Shown here: positions 43,834 to 52,584 of the stretch, piece by piece
Numbering within the stretch: the first letter of the stretch is position 1
Layout: the number at the start of each line of letters is the position of its first letter
Assembly (NCBI GenBank): GCA_963840805.1
Contig: CAWJAJ010000017.1
Location: 1,240,001 to 1,304,000, forward strand
DNA: 64,000 bases
Direction of reading: 5' to 3'
From: CADEEN01 sp963840805
GTDB lineage: Bacteria > Pseudomonadota > Gammaproteobacteria > Burkholderiales > Burkholderiaceae_C
The notes under the pieces: model-generated
Seen by the model: the letters and a program-made list of their open reading frames with translations, nothing else
Database searches by the model: none
Told to the model about the DNA's origin: nothing
Made by a program: the position numbers and the translations under genes

Positions 43834-43862
43834 ATTATAGGGGTCATCACGAGCCTTTCAAG
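43834..43862 (-). promoter_or_regulatory. Overlapping sigma-70 and sigma-32 promoters of groESL
   Basis: Reading the minus strand, TTGAAA (43861-43856), 16 bases and TATAAT (43839-43834) form a sigma-70 promoter. The same DNA reads CTTGAAA, 12 bases, CCCCTATA, which fits the heat-shock sigma-32 pattern (CTTGAAA, 11-16 bases, CCCCAT-T). Together with CIRCE this gives dual heat-shock control. Confidence 0.8.
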
Positions 43863-43931
43863 GCCCCGGAGCACCGATGGCGCCAATGCGATCGGCCGCT
43901 GCCGGCCATGCAGGGACGGGCCGGGGCCAAG

Positions 43932-43967
43932 ACAAACGGGTCAGCCCCTTTTGGAAGCTGACCCGTT
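43932..43967 (-). terminator. Terminator after tRNA-Arg
   Basis: On the minus strand AACGGGTCAGC pairs with GCTGACCCGTT around an 11-base loop, followed by TGTCTT. It lies nine bases after the tRNA end. Confidence 0.75.
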
Positions 43968-43975
43968 GATTGCGC

Positions 43976-44052
43976 TGGCGCGGCTGGCAGGATTCGAACC
44001 CACGACCCCTTGGTTCGTAGCCAAGTACTCTATCCAACTGAGCTACAGCCGC
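43976..44052 (-). tRNA. tRNA-Arg (anticodon ACG)
   Basis: A 77-nt tRNA: acceptor GCGGCTG, the D-arm, anticodon loop CTACGAA with anticodon ACG (A34 normally becomes inosine), T-loop TTCGAAT, and encoded CCA. An extended -10 (TGGTATACT) on the minus strand at 44068-44063 is followed by a GC-rich start region, as for other stable RNAs. Confidence 0.96.
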
Positions 44053-44062
44053 GAAGCCGCGC

Positions 44063-44068
44063 AGTATA
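44063..44068 (-). promoter_or_regulatory. Extended -10 of the tRNA-Arg promoter
   Basis: TGGTATACT on the minus strand gives TATACT at 44068-44063, 11 bases before the tRNA. The GC-rich stretch after it (GCGCGGC) fits stringent control. The -35 is not convincing. Confidence 0.5.
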
Positions 44069-44081
44069 CCAGCGCAGCCGC

Positions 44082-45332
44082 TCAATCGATGGCCGCGGCC
44101 TGCTGGTCGCAGCGCATCGCGCGTGCCTCGTCGCCTTCGACGCGGGCCAGCCCCGCCAGCCGCCGCCAAGCACCTCGCCGCGCCGCAGCGCCGAGCGTTT
44201 GCGCCGCGGCGGCGTGCTCGAGCGGCGCGCGGGCCTTGCCCCACAACTGGCGCTCGGCATAGGCGCTGCCGACGGCCGCCTGCACCGCGGCGTCGCCGGC
44301 CAAAGCCCGCTCGGCGGCCTCGATTCGCGACAACCATTCGGCCGGCAGGCCGGCGATGTTGTCGATCAGCGCCAATGCCAGCGCGCATCGCGCTTCGGGC
44401 CCGAGTTCGGACACGCGCTCCCAGGCGGCCTGCAGCCACTGGCGCCCGAGCGCGGTTGCGCCGAAGCGCGCCGCCAGTGTCGCCGCGTGGGCGGCGATGA
44501 AGGGGTCGGCGTGGTCGCTGGCGTCGAGGTCCGTCCAAGCGCGCTCGAGTTGGTCGGCGTCGCGGGCGCCAGCCAGCGTTTCGCGGGCCAACGATCGCAG
44601 CAGGCTTTGCGCCGCGCTCGGCGAGAACGCCTGGTGCTTGGCCAGCAGGCGCGCCGTGCGCAGTGCCTCCTGAGGTTGTTTGGCCAGGCGCTGGGCCTGC
44701 AGCTTCAACCGCAGCGCCTGCGTGCGTCGCGCCACGCCGCGCGGCAGTTCCGCCAGCAGTTCCAGCGCGCGTGCGGCGTCGCGGTCATCGAGCGCCCATT
44801 CGGCGGCGAGCAAATGCATCCCTTCGTCGGACGCCTTGCGCGGCGTACTGCCGAGTTGGCGCAGGCGTCGCAGTTGGTCGAGCTGCCGGTCGCGGCGCGG
44901 CCGGTCCTGCAGGCGGTGCAGGCTGGCGCCCCACAGCAAATGGGCCAGCATGCGTGTCTGCAGGTCGCCAGCCAGTTCCGGCGTGGCGTCGTGGATCGCC
45001 ACGGCCCGCGCGGCCGCCTTTTGCGCGCGGCTGTAGCGGGCGCCGAAGTAGTCGGCCAGCGCATCCCGCAACGCAGCTTGTGCAGCGCGTTCGCGGCGCC
45101 CGACGCGCCATTCGTGGGCGCGCGCGGGCAGGCTGACGAGCGACTGCAACGCGCGCAGCACCAGCAACAGCGCCAGACAGGCGAGCACCAGAGCAATCAC
45201 GAACAGGTTCAGCGAGACGTCCAGCCGCCAGCCGCTCCAGTACAGACTGACCAGGCCGTCATTGCGGCCGACCGTCGTGGCGGCCACCACGGCGGCGATG
45301 AACAGCAGCACCAGCCAGATCACGCCACGCAT
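44082..45332 (-). CDS. hemY: HemY-like heme-biosynthesis associated membrane protein
   Basis: The protein has 416 residues. Two N-terminal membrane helices (MRGVIWLVLLFIAAVVAATT and LNLFVIALVLACLALLLVLR) are followed by a long alpha-helical, TPR-like region rich in Ala, Arg and Leu. This is the HemY_N family, not the HemY protoporphyrinogen oxidase of Firmicutes. It is found at the end of hemCDXY operons and its biochemical role is not settled. It starts at ATG 45332. It lies 20 bases after hemX. Confidence 0.88.
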   Translation of the reverse strand: MRGVIWLVLLFIAAVVAATTVGRNDGLVSLYWSGWRLDVSLNLFVIALVLACLALLLVLRALQSLVSLPARAHEWRVGRRERAAQAALRDALADYFGARYSRAQKAAARAVAIHDATPELAGDLQTRMLAHLLWGASLHRLQDRPRRDRQLDQLRRLRQLGSTPRKASDEGMHLLAAEWALDDRDAARALELLAELPRGVARRTQALRLKLQAQRLAKQPQEALRTARLLAKHQAFSPSAAQSLLRSLARETLAGARDADQLERAWTDLDASDHADPFIAAHAATLAARFGATALGRQWLQAAWERVSELGPEARCALALALIDNIAGLPAEWLSRIEAAERALAGDAAVQAAVGSAYAERQLWGKARAPLEHAAAAQTLGAAARRGAWRRLAGLARVEGDEARAMRCDQQAAAID

Positions 45333-45352
45333 CGCGAGTTGCCCCGGCGCCG

Positions 45353-46450
45353 TCAGCGTCCGGCCGCCGCGGTGGCCAGCGCGGCCAGCGTTTCGTCGGG
45401 GCGCGGCACGGCGGTCTGACGCGCCTGCGCGGCAACCTGGCGCAGCAGTTCGCTGACCGCGTTCGCACGCTTGGACTGGCGCTCGAAGTAACGGTCGAGC
45501 GTGGCCTGTGTGTCGCGCAGGTCCGACTGTGCGATGTCGAACTGGCGCGACAGCAGCGCGAGGCGCGCGTTGAGCAGCCGCAGCTTCAGGTTCTCGCGCA
45601 CGAAGAACTGCTGTTCGGGCGTGACCAGCATGGCTTCGGGGTGGTCGATGCGCGCGACACGCACCAGCGCCCGGAGTTCGCCGCCGATCTGGCCCACGAC
45701 GTCGCGCCACCACTGCACGGCGCTGGCCCGCCAGCCGGCGCCGGCGTTCACCGTGACCGTCGGGCTCGAGGCCGCGGCACTGGACGCCGCGGCGGCCGAG
45801 CGGGTGCCCGATGGCGGTTTGCCGCGCGGCTCGGCCAGCGCGAGCAGCGGCAAGTCATCGATCAGCCGCACCGCCTCGTCCAGGCGCAAGGTCAGGCTCG
45901 AGATGTCGACCACGCCGAGCGCCTTGACGCGGTCGAGGTCGCGATTGACTGCGCGGCGTACGCGCTCGAGCCGCGGCTGGTTGTAGCGGGCCAGGCGCTC
46001 GTCGGCCTGCTTCAGCGTCGCCACCAGCGGCTCGACGCTGCCCGTGATCGCGCTTTGCTGCAGCGCCACACGCACCGCGGCTTCGACATCGGCGACGACG
46101 TTCTCGTCGCGCGAGCGCGAGACCGACTGCAGCAACTCCTCGATCTGCGAGCGCTGCATCGACGCCTCGGCAATGCGAGCTTCGAGCAGCGCGGCCTTCG
46201 CCGCCGCATCGCGCGCCAAATCCTGCGCGGCGCGCGCCGCGACGCGTGCCTCGGCGGCCTGCGTCTGGCTGTCGGCCTGACGGCGCACGAGTTCCTGCTC
46301 GAGGGCCTTGACGCGGCGCTGCGTCGTCCACGCCACCGCCAGCGCGGCGAGCGTCAGCAACAGGGTGACGATCGCAACGGCGACCCACGCGCGCGGCCAG
46401 GTGCGGCTGGGCGACATGGAAGGGCCATCGCTGGGGGCAGGGGCGTTCAA
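45353..46450 (-). CDS. hemX: HemX-like protein (uroporphyrinogen-III C-methyltransferase domain label)
   Basis: The protein has 365 residues. There is one membrane helix at about 21-41 (WVAVAIVTLLLTLAALAVAW), then a coiled coil with VKALEQELVRRQADSQTQAA, and a periplasmic helical domain. An Ala/Ser-rich linker lies near residue 215. Databases call the family HemX or uroporphyrin-III methyltransferase, but no SAM-binding motif is visible, so that activity is doubtful. It overlaps hemD by four bases. Confidence 0.87.
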   Translation of the reverse strand: MNAPAPSDGPSMSPSRTWPRAWVAVAIVTLLLTLAALAVAWTTQRRVKALEQELVRRQADSQTQAAEARVAARAAQDLARDAAAKAALLEARIAEASMQRSQIEELLQSVSRSRDENVVADVEAAVRVALQQSAITGSVEPLVATLKQADERLARYNQPRLERVRRAVNRDLDRVKALGVVDISSLTLRLDEAVRLIDDLPLLALAEPRGKPPSGTRSAAAASSAAASSPTVTVNAGAGWRASAVQWWRDVVGQIGGELRALVRVARIDHPEAMLVTPEQQFFVRENLKLRLLNARLALLSRQFDIAQSDLRDTQATLDRYFERQSKRANAVSELLRQVAAQARQTAVPRPDETLAALATAAAGR

Positions 46451-47238
46451 GGTGGCGGCGATTGTAGGCAGCCCTCGATGTGCAGCAGGCTGGCCTGCAC
46501 GGCGTCAAGGGTCGGCGGCGCCTCGAACACCTGGCCGAAGCCGATCTCGCGTGCCCGTGCCGCGATGCGTGGGTGCGAGGCCAGCGCCAGTGCTGCGTGC
46601 CAATCGGCGCCGGGCGCGAGCCGCGGCAGGTAACCCACCGCCTCGGCGCTCGACAGCCACCAGACGTGCCGCCGCGGCTGCGCCAGCGCGGCATCGAGCA
46701 GGTGGCGTTCGGTCTCGCTTGGCATCGCGGGACCGCGTCGATAGGCCTGCACGAAGGTCACCGACGCACCGGCCTGCCGCAGGTGCTCCGCGAATTCGTC
46801 GCGGCCACCTTCGCCGCGCAGCACCAGGACGTCGCGATCGGCCCAGGCCTCATCGCACAGCAGTTGCCACAGTGCCGTGGAGTCGAACTGTGCGGCATCG
46901 GGTGGCGGTGCGACGCACTGCGTCGGCGGCACGCCGGCCTCGTACAAACTTCGCAGCGTACCGGGCCCGGTGGCCGCCGCGCGGGTGCCGGCAGGCCAGC
47001 GCTGCGCAGCGGCTGCTGGCCTCGCGGCGAAGAAGTGGCTGACGGCATTCGGGCTCACGAACATCGCCAACGCGTAACGCGGCAAGTCGCGCCACGCGGT
47101 CCGCAGTGCGCCCGGGTCGGCCACGGCGTCGATCGCCAGCAGCGGCAACGCGTGCGCATCGATGCCCTGCGCGCGCAGCCGCTCGACCCAGCGGTCGGCC
47201 TGCGGCCGGGGCCGCGTCACGAGCAGGCGCAACGCCAT
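46447..47238 (-). CDS. hemD: Uroporphyrinogen-III synthase
   Basis: At 263 residues (E. coli 246), it closes hydroxymethylbilane to uroporphyrinogen III with inversion of ring D. The family is poorly conserved, but LLVTRPRPQADRWVERLRAQ at the start, MFVSPNAVSHF, TGPGTLRSLYEAGV and VLVLRGEGGRDEF are the usual blocks. It follows hemC after nine bases and overlaps hemX, a standard hemCDXY order. Confidence 0.93.
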   Translation of the reverse strand: MALRLLVTRPRPQADRWVERLRAQGIDAHALPLLAIDAVADPGALRTAWRDLPRYALAMFVSPNAVSHFFAARPAAAAQRWPAGTRAAATGPGTLRSLYEAGVPPTQCVAPPPDAAQFDSTALWQLLCDEAWADRDVLVLRGEGGRDEFAEHLRQAGASVTFVQAYRRGPAMPSETERHLLDAALAQPRRHVWWLSSAEAVGYLPRLAPGADWHAALALASHPRIAARAREIGFGQVFEAPPTLDAVQASLLHIEGCLQSPPP

Positions 47239-47247
47239 CGCGTGGGC

Positions 47248-48186
47248 CTAGGCGCCGAGATAGTCGCGCGCGCCAGCCGCGTGCAACGCGGCGACGGCAC
47301 GCGCGCCGAGCGCCTCGGCGCTCGCGGCGTCGGCCGCCGCGCCAGTTACTCGCACCGTCAGCAGCGGCCGGGTCGGATCGGCCGCGGCGCCGAGCGCAGC
47401 ATCGAGCTGCAGTGCCTCGCCCTGCCATCGTGCATGCGCCGCCAGCGGCATCGAACAACTGCCGCCCAGGCCGCGCGAGACGGCGCGCTCGGCGTGCACG
47501 GCCAGCCAGGTCGGCCGGTGGATCAGCGTCGCCATTGCCGCGCGCAATTCGGCGTCGTCAGTGCGGACCTCGATGCCGAGCGCGCCCTGTCCGGCGGCCG
47601 GCAGCATGTGGTCGGCAGCGAAGCGTGTGCGGATGCGTGCGGCCAGGCCCAACCGCACCAGACCGGCCGCGGCGAGCACGATGGCGTCGTACTGCCCCTC
47701 GTCGAGTTTGCGCAGACGCGTGTCGAGGTTGCCGCGCAGGGGTTCGATGCGCAGGTCGGGCCGCTGCGCGGCCAGCTGCGAGACGCGGCGCAGGCTCGAC
47801 GTGCCGACGCAGGCGCCGTGCGGCAGCTCGGCCAGCGTGGCGTAGCGCGGCGAGACCAACGCGTCGCGCGGGTCTTCGCGCTGGAGCACCGCGGCCAGCA
47901 CGAAGCCGGCCGGCAGGTCCATCGGCACGTCCTTCAGTGAATGCACCGCCAGGTCGGCGCGGCCGTCTTCGAGGGCGGCCTCGAGTTCCTTGACGAACAG
48001 CCCCTTGCCGCCCACCTTGGACAACGTGCGGTCGAGGATCTCGTCGCCGCGCGTGGTCATGCCGAGCAAGTGCACGCTGATGCCCAGGCGCTCCGCGAGC
48101 AGGTCGCGAACATGCTCAGCCTGCCAAAGGGCCAAGCGGCTTTCACGGGTGGCGATGGTCAGCGTGCGTTGCTGGAGCGAGGGCAT
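47248..48186 (-). CDS. hemC: Porphobilinogen deaminase (hydroxymethylbilane synthase)
   Basis: At 312 residues (E. coli 313), it joins four porphobilinogens. The catalytic aspartate is in HSLKDVP (D86), and the dipyrromethane cofactor cysteine is C244 in GLGGSCSMPLA. Arginines of the substrate site are in TSSLRRVSQ and RGNLDTRLRKL. It starts at ATG 48186. It is divergent from ppc with a 120-base gap. Confidence 0.97.
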   Translation of the reverse strand: MPSLQQRTLTIATRESRLALWQAEHVRDLLAERLGISVHLLGMTTRGDEILDRTLSKVGGKGLFVKELEAALEDGRADLAVHSLKDVPMDLPAGFVLAAVLQREDPRDALVSPRYATLAELPHGACVGTSSLRRVSQLAAQRPDLRIEPLRGNLDTRLRKLDEGQYDAIVLAAAGLVRLGLAARIRTRFAADHMLPAAGQGALGIEVRTDDAELRAAMATLIHRPTWLAVHAERAVSRGLGGSCSMPLAAHARWQGEALQLDAALGAAADPTRPLLTVRVTGAAADAASAEALGARAVAALHAAGARDYLGA

Positions 48187-48306
48187 GCATGGATTATCGC
48201 CAGCGCCTGTGCACGCATACCGGCGGCGCCGGGCGTGGCGCCCCACTAGTTGGTAACATTCAATCTGGTAACCGAATTACATCTCGATTCCCAATGAGGA
48301 GCCGCC

Positions 48307-51120
48307 ATGCCCCGCGCCGCCCGACGTTCCGCCGCCCCGCAAGGGGACGATGCCGCCGAGAAGAACCGGCCGCTGGTCGACGACATCCGATTGCTGGGCC
48401 GCATCCTCGGTGATGTGATCCGCGAGCAGGAGGGCAGTGAGGCGTTCGAGCTGATCGAGCGCGTGCGCAAGCTCTCGGTGGCCTATCGGCTGAAGAAGGA
48501 CGCCTCGGCCGGCCGCGTACTCGATCGCCTGCTGAAGAACCTCTCGGGCGACCAGACGGTGAGCGTGATTCGCGCGTTCAGCTACTTCAGCCACCTGGCC
48601 AACATCGCCGAGGACCGCCACCATGTGCGTCGCCGCGAGCACCACGAGGCGCAGGGCCACCTGCAGGCCGGCTCGCTGGCGATGACCTTCGAGCGCCTGG
48701 CGGACGCCGACATCCGTGCCAGCGAGATCGCACAGACGCTGGCCCAGGCCTACATCTCGCCGGTGCTGACCGCTCACCCCACCGAGGTCCAGCGCAAGAG
48801 CATCCTCGACGCCGAACGCGCGATCGCCGAACTGGTCGGCCATCGCGACGACCTGCACACCGATCGCGAGCGCGCCGACAACGAGGCCCTGCTGCGTGCG
48901 CGTGTCACGCAGCTCTGGCAGACACGCATGCTGCGCACCGCGAAGCTGACGGTGGCCGACGAGATCGAGAACGCGTTGTCCTACTACCACGCCACGTTCC
49001 TGCGCCAGTTGCCGCGCCTGTACCGCGACATCGAGCGTGCGCTGCATGGCCATGAAGTGGCACCGTTCCTGCGCATGGGCCACTGGATCGGCGGCGACCG
49101 CGACGGCAATCCGAACGTCGGCGCACCGACGCTGGTGCTGGCGCTGGCGCGGCAGTCGGAGGTGGCGCTGCGGTTCTATCTGACCGAAGTGCACGAACTG
49201 GGCTCCGAGCTGTCGATGTCACAGATGCTGGCGCCGGTGACGCCGGCGATGCTCGCATTGGCCGAACGCTCGCCCGACCGCAACCCGCACCGCGAGGATG
49301 AGCCGTACCGGCGCGCGCTGATCGGCGTCTACGCCCGGCTCGCGGCAACACTGCACGCGCTGACCGGCACCGAGGCGCTGCGCCATGCCGTCGCACCGCA
49401 GGACCCGTACGCGAGTGCCGACGAATTGCTGGCCGACCTGCGCACGATCGAAGCTTCGCTGGTACACCACCATGCCCAGGCGCTGATCGCGCCGCGGCTG
49501 GCGCCGTTGATGCGCGCGGTGCAGGTGTTCGGCTTTCACCTGGCCACCGTCGATCTGCGCCAGAGCTCCGACCAGCACGACGCCGTGATCGCCGAACTGC
49601 TGCGCGCGGCGCGGATCGAGGCCGACTACGCTGCGCTGGACGAAGCGGCGCGGCGCACTTTGCTGCTCGCCCTGCTCAACGATGCTCGGGCACTGCGCGT
49701 GATCGGCCATGCCTACAGCGAGCGCACGCAGAGCGAATTGGCGGTGTTCGAGGCTGCTCGTGATGCGCTCGTGCGCTTTGGCCGTCACGCGCTGCGCCAC
49801 TACATCATTTCTCACACCGAGGACGTCAGCGACCTGCTCGAGGTGCTGCTGCTGCAAAAGGAATGCGGCTTGCTGACCGGCACCCTCGACGACGGCGCAC
49901 GGGCGGCGCTGATCGTGTCGCCGCTGTTCGAGACGATCGCCGATCTGCGCAACGCCGAGCCGATCATGCGCGCCTACTACGCGCTGCCCGGTGTGCTCGA
50001 GATGGTCCTGCGCAGCAAGCTCGGCGCCTTCGCCGAGCAGGACATCATGCTCGGCTACAGCGATAGCAACAAGGACGGAGGCTTCTTCACCAGCAACTGG
50101 GAGCTCTACCGTGCCGAGACCGCGCTGGTCTCGTTGTTCGAGCCGCTGAAGCGCGAGCACGGCTTGGCTCTGCGCTTGTTCCACGGCCGTGGCGGCACCG
50201 TCGGCCGCGGCGGCGGCCCGAGTTACGAGGCCATCCTGGCGCAGCCGCCGGGCACCGTGAACGGTCAGATCCGCCTGACCGAGCAGGGCGAGGTCATCGG
50301 CTCCAAGTACGCCCACCCGGAGATCGGGCGCCGCAATCTCGAAACCCTCGTCGCGGCCACACTCGAGGCGACCTTGCTGCATCCGACCAAGAGCGCGCCG
50401 AAGGCCTTCCTGCAGGCGGCCGCCGAGATCAGCGAGTTGAGCTTTCAGGCTTACCGCGCACTGGTCTACGACACCGCGGGCTTCACCGATTATTTCTTCG
50501 ATGCCACGCCGATCCGCGAGATCGCCGAGCTCAACATCGGCTCGCGCCCAGCCTCGCGACGCGCGACGCACCGCATCGAAGACCTGCGGGCGATTCCGTG
50601 GAGCTTCAGCTGGGGCCAGTGCCGCGTTGCGCTGCCGGGCTGGGCCGGCTTCGGCAGCGCCATCGAGCAATGGCTCGGCAGCGGAGCCGGCCAGCGCAGG
50701 CTGCGGCTGGCACTGCTGCAGAAGATGCACCGGCAATGGCCATTCTTCCGCACGTTGCTGTCCAACCTGGACATGGTGCTGGCCAAGAGCGACCTGCGCA
50801 TCGCCGCGCGCTACGTCGAGCTGGTCGAAGACAAGCGCCTGGCCAAGCGCATCTTCGGCGCGATCCAGACGGAATGGGCCAAGGGGGGAGAGATGCTGTC
50901 CCTGATTACCGGCGAGCCGCACCGGCTGGCGTCGAACGCCGCGCTGGCGCGCTCGATCGAACACCGTTTCCCGTACCTCGATCCGCTCAACCACCTGCAG
51001 GTCGAGCTGATGCGGCGCTACCGCCATCGCAAGGCCGGCGATCCGGCCAACGAGCGGGTGCAGCGCGGCATCCACATCTCGATCAACGGCATCGCGGCGG
51101 GGCTGCGCAACACCGGCTGA
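48307..51120 (+). CDS. ppc: Phosphoenolpyruvate carboxylase
   Basis: At 937 residues (E. coli 883), it makes oxaloacetate from PEP and bicarbonate. VLTAHPTEVQRKS carries the catalytic histidine. GYSDSNKDGG and LFHGRGGTVGRGGGP form the active site. The C-terminus ends RNTG as in the family. An N-terminal extension of about 20 residues (MPRAARRSAAPQGDDAAEKN) precedes RPLVDDIRLLGRILGDVIRE. GAGGAGCC lies before the ATG. The gap to hemC contains a repeated TGGTAAC (48251 and 48266) that may be a regulator site. Confidence 0.97.
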   Translation: MPRAARRSAAPQGDDAAEKNRPLVDDIRLLGRILGDVIREQEGSEAFELIERVRKLSVAYRLKKDASAGRVLDRLLKNLSGDQTVSVIRAFSYFSHLANIAEDRHHVRRREHHEAQGHLQAGSLAMTFERLADADIRASEIAQTLAQAYISPVLTAHPTEVQRKSILDAERAIAELVGHRDDLHTDRERADNEALLRARVTQLWQTRMLRTAKLTVADEIENALSYYHATFLRQLPRLYRDIERALHGHEVAPFLRMGHWIGGDRDGNPNVGAPTLVLALARQSEVALRFYLTEVHELGSELSMSQMLAPVTPAMLALAERSPDRNPHREDEPYRRALIGVYARLAATLHALTGTEALRHAVAPQDPYASADELLADLRTIEASLVHHHAQALIAPRLAPLMRAVQVFGFHLATVDLRQSSDQHDAVIAELLRAARIEADYAALDEAARRTLLLALLNDARALRVIGHAYSERTQSELAVFEAARDALVRFGRHALRHYIISHTEDVSDLLEVLLLQKECGLLTGTLDDGARAALIVSPLFETIADLRNAEPIMRAYYALPGVLEMVLRSKLGAFAEQDIMLGYSDSNKDGGFFTSNWELYRAETALVSLFEPLKREHGLALRLFHGRGGTVGRGGGPSYEAILAQPPGTVNGQIRLTEQGEVIGSKYAHPEIGRRNLETLVAATLEATLLHPTKSAPKAFLQAAAEISELSFQAYRALVYDTAGFTDYFFDATPIREIAELNIGSRPASRRATHRIEDLRAIPWSFSWGQCRVALPGWAGFGSAIEQWLGSGAGQRRLRLALLQKMHRQWPFFRTLLSNLDMVLAKSDLRIAARYVELVEDKRLAKRIFGAIQTEWAKGGEMLSLITGEPHRLASNAALARSIEHRFPYLDPLNHLQVELMRRYRHRKAGDPANERVQRGIHISINGIAAGLRNTG

Positions 51121-51172
51121 ATCCAGCGCCGGCGAGCTTTGCGCGTGGCCGGGAATCGGTTACCCTCACAAA

Positions 51173-51874
51173 ATGAACGAAACGGTACATACAACCACGA
51201 AGCGGCCGGGGGCGGGGGTCGTCGGCACGCGCACGAGGGCCGCGCCGGCGAAGGTGCCGCGCACCAACGACCCCGAGCGCACGATGGCCGATATCCTCGA
51301 AGTCGCCACTCGCGAGTTCGCCGAGAAGGGGCTCGCGGGCGCACGCATCGACGCTATCGCCGCGGCCATGCGCACCAGCAAGCGCATGATCTATTACTAC
51401 TTCGGCAGCAAGGAGGCGCTCTACCTGGCCGTGCTGGAGGAGGGCTACCGGCGCATGCGCGCGATGGAGGCCGAGGCCCATCTCGACGACCTGCCGCCCG
51501 AGGACGCCCTGCGCAAACTGGTCGGTCATACGCTGGACTATCAGTGGGGCCACCCCGAGTTCGCCCGCCTGGTGCAGGGCGAGAACATCCAGCGCGCCAA
51601 GTACCTGGCGCAGAGCAAGTCGATCCGCAAGCTCAACGTGCCGGCTATCGACAGCCTGCGCCGCGTGCTCGAGCGCGGCCAGCGCGAACGCATCTTCCGC
51701 GGTGCCATCGACCCGGTCGACCTGCACATGTCGATCTCGGCGCTGGCGGTCTTCAACGTGGCCAACCGGCACACCTTCAGCCTGATCTTCCAGCGCGACC
51801 TCGAATCGCCGGCCGCGCTGGTTGCGCGCCGCGACAGCATCATCGAGATGATCGTGCGTTTCGTGCGCAAGTAG
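51173..51874 (+). CDS. TetR-family transcriptional regulator
   Basis: The protein has 233 residues. A flexible N-terminal tail of about 30 residues is followed by a TetR DNA-binding domain (about 34-90: ILEVATREFAEKGLAGARID, IAAAMRTSKRMIYYYFGSKE). The C-terminal domain is helical (HPEFARLVQGENIQRAKYLA). It lies just before, and in the same direction as, the TRAP transporter and catabolic genes. By position it probably controls them in response to the pathway substrate. A palindromic AACTAACCAGTT in the gap after it is a possible operator. Confidence 0.9.
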   Translation: MNETVHTTTKRPGAGVVGTRTRAAPAKVPRTNDPERTMADILEVATREFAEKGLAGARIDAIAAAMRTSKRMIYYYFGSKEALYLAVLEEGYRRMRAMEAEAHLDDLPPEDALRKLVGHTLDYQWGHPEFARLVQGENIQRAKYLAQSKSIRKLNVPAIDSLRRVLERGQRERIFRGAIDPVDLHMSISALAVFNVANRHTFSLIFQRDLESPAALVARRDSIIEMIVRFVRK

Positions 51875-51935
51875 CGGCCCGGCGCGCCGGCCTGCCGCCT
51901 CGCCGAGAGGCGGCCGCCGATGGCGTGCTAGGGTT

Positions 51936-51980
51936 TGCACCATTAATAAAACTAACCAGTTCGTACATTATTGCGGCCTG
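51936..51980 (+). promoter_or_regulatory. Possible operator/promoter of the TRAP and catabolic genes
   Basis: The 155-base gap between the TetR gene and dctQ is AT-rich in its middle (TTAATAAAACTAACCAGTTC and on). AACT-AACC-AGTT is an inverted repeat at 51950-51961. CGTACATTA follows. A similar CGGTACATA overlaps the start of the TetR gene. No confident -35/-10 pair is seen. Confidence 0.35.
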
Positions 51981-52029
51981 CGCGACCTGACGGGCCTTCA
52001 GCCCGCCGGCAACGTGCTGCGGAGGCCCC

Positions 52030-52584
52030 ATGACCGACTGGATCGACAAAGGCGCCAGCGCCTATTGCAAACTGCTGGAAGTGCTGCTCGTCGCACTGCT
52101 GCTGGCCATGGTGGTGATGGTGTTCGGCAACGTGGTGTTGCGCTATGCCTTCAACTCCGGCATCACGGTGTCCGAAGAGTTGTCGCGCTGGGCCTTCGTC
52201 TGGATGACCTTCCTGGGCGCGATCATCGCGGTCAAGGAGAGCGGCCACCTCGGCACCGACATGCTGGTCGGCCGCCTCGGCCCCACCGGCAAGAAAATCT
52301 GCCTGGCGCTGGCCGAGAGCCTGATGGTCTATTGCTGCTGGCTGATCTTCTCGGGCAGCCTGGAGCAGACGCGCATCAACTTCGACGTCGAAGCGCCGGT
52401 GTCCGGCTGGTCGCTGGCCTGGATCTCCGGCGTGGGCCTCGTCTTCGCCGTCTCGGCGGCCGCCTTTCACCTGCTCAAGCTCGCACGCCTGCTCGCCGGA
52501 CGCTTGTCCGACAGCGAACTGGTCACGGTGCAGGAATCGGAAGACCTCGCCCAACTGAAAGACGCCAGCGGAGACAAAGCATGA
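52030..52584 (+). CDS. dctQ: TRAP transporter small permease (DctQ-like)
   Basis: The protein has 184 residues with four membrane helices (LLEVLLVALLLAMVVMVFGN, FVWMTFLGAIIAVKESGHLG and two more). EELSRWAFVWMTFLGAI is the DctQ signature. It partners with the large permease, whose start it overlaps (ATGA), and the solute-binding protein downstream to drive sodium- or proton-coupled uptake of an organic acid. GGAGG is eight bases before the ATG. Confidence 0.93.
   Translation: MTDWIDKGASAYCKLLEVLLVALLLAMVVMVFGNVVLRYAFNSGITVSEELSRWAFVWMTFLGAIIAVKESGHLGTDMLVGRLGPTGKKICLALAESLMVYCCWLIFSGSLEQTRINFDVEAPVSGWSLAWISGVGLVFAVSAAAFHLLKLARLLAGRLSDSELVTVQESEDLAQLKDASGDKA

Noticed and set aside
44082..45332. 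HemY as protoporphyrinogen oxidase
   Set aside because: There is no FAD-binding motif; the protein has two membrane helices and a TPR-like domain.
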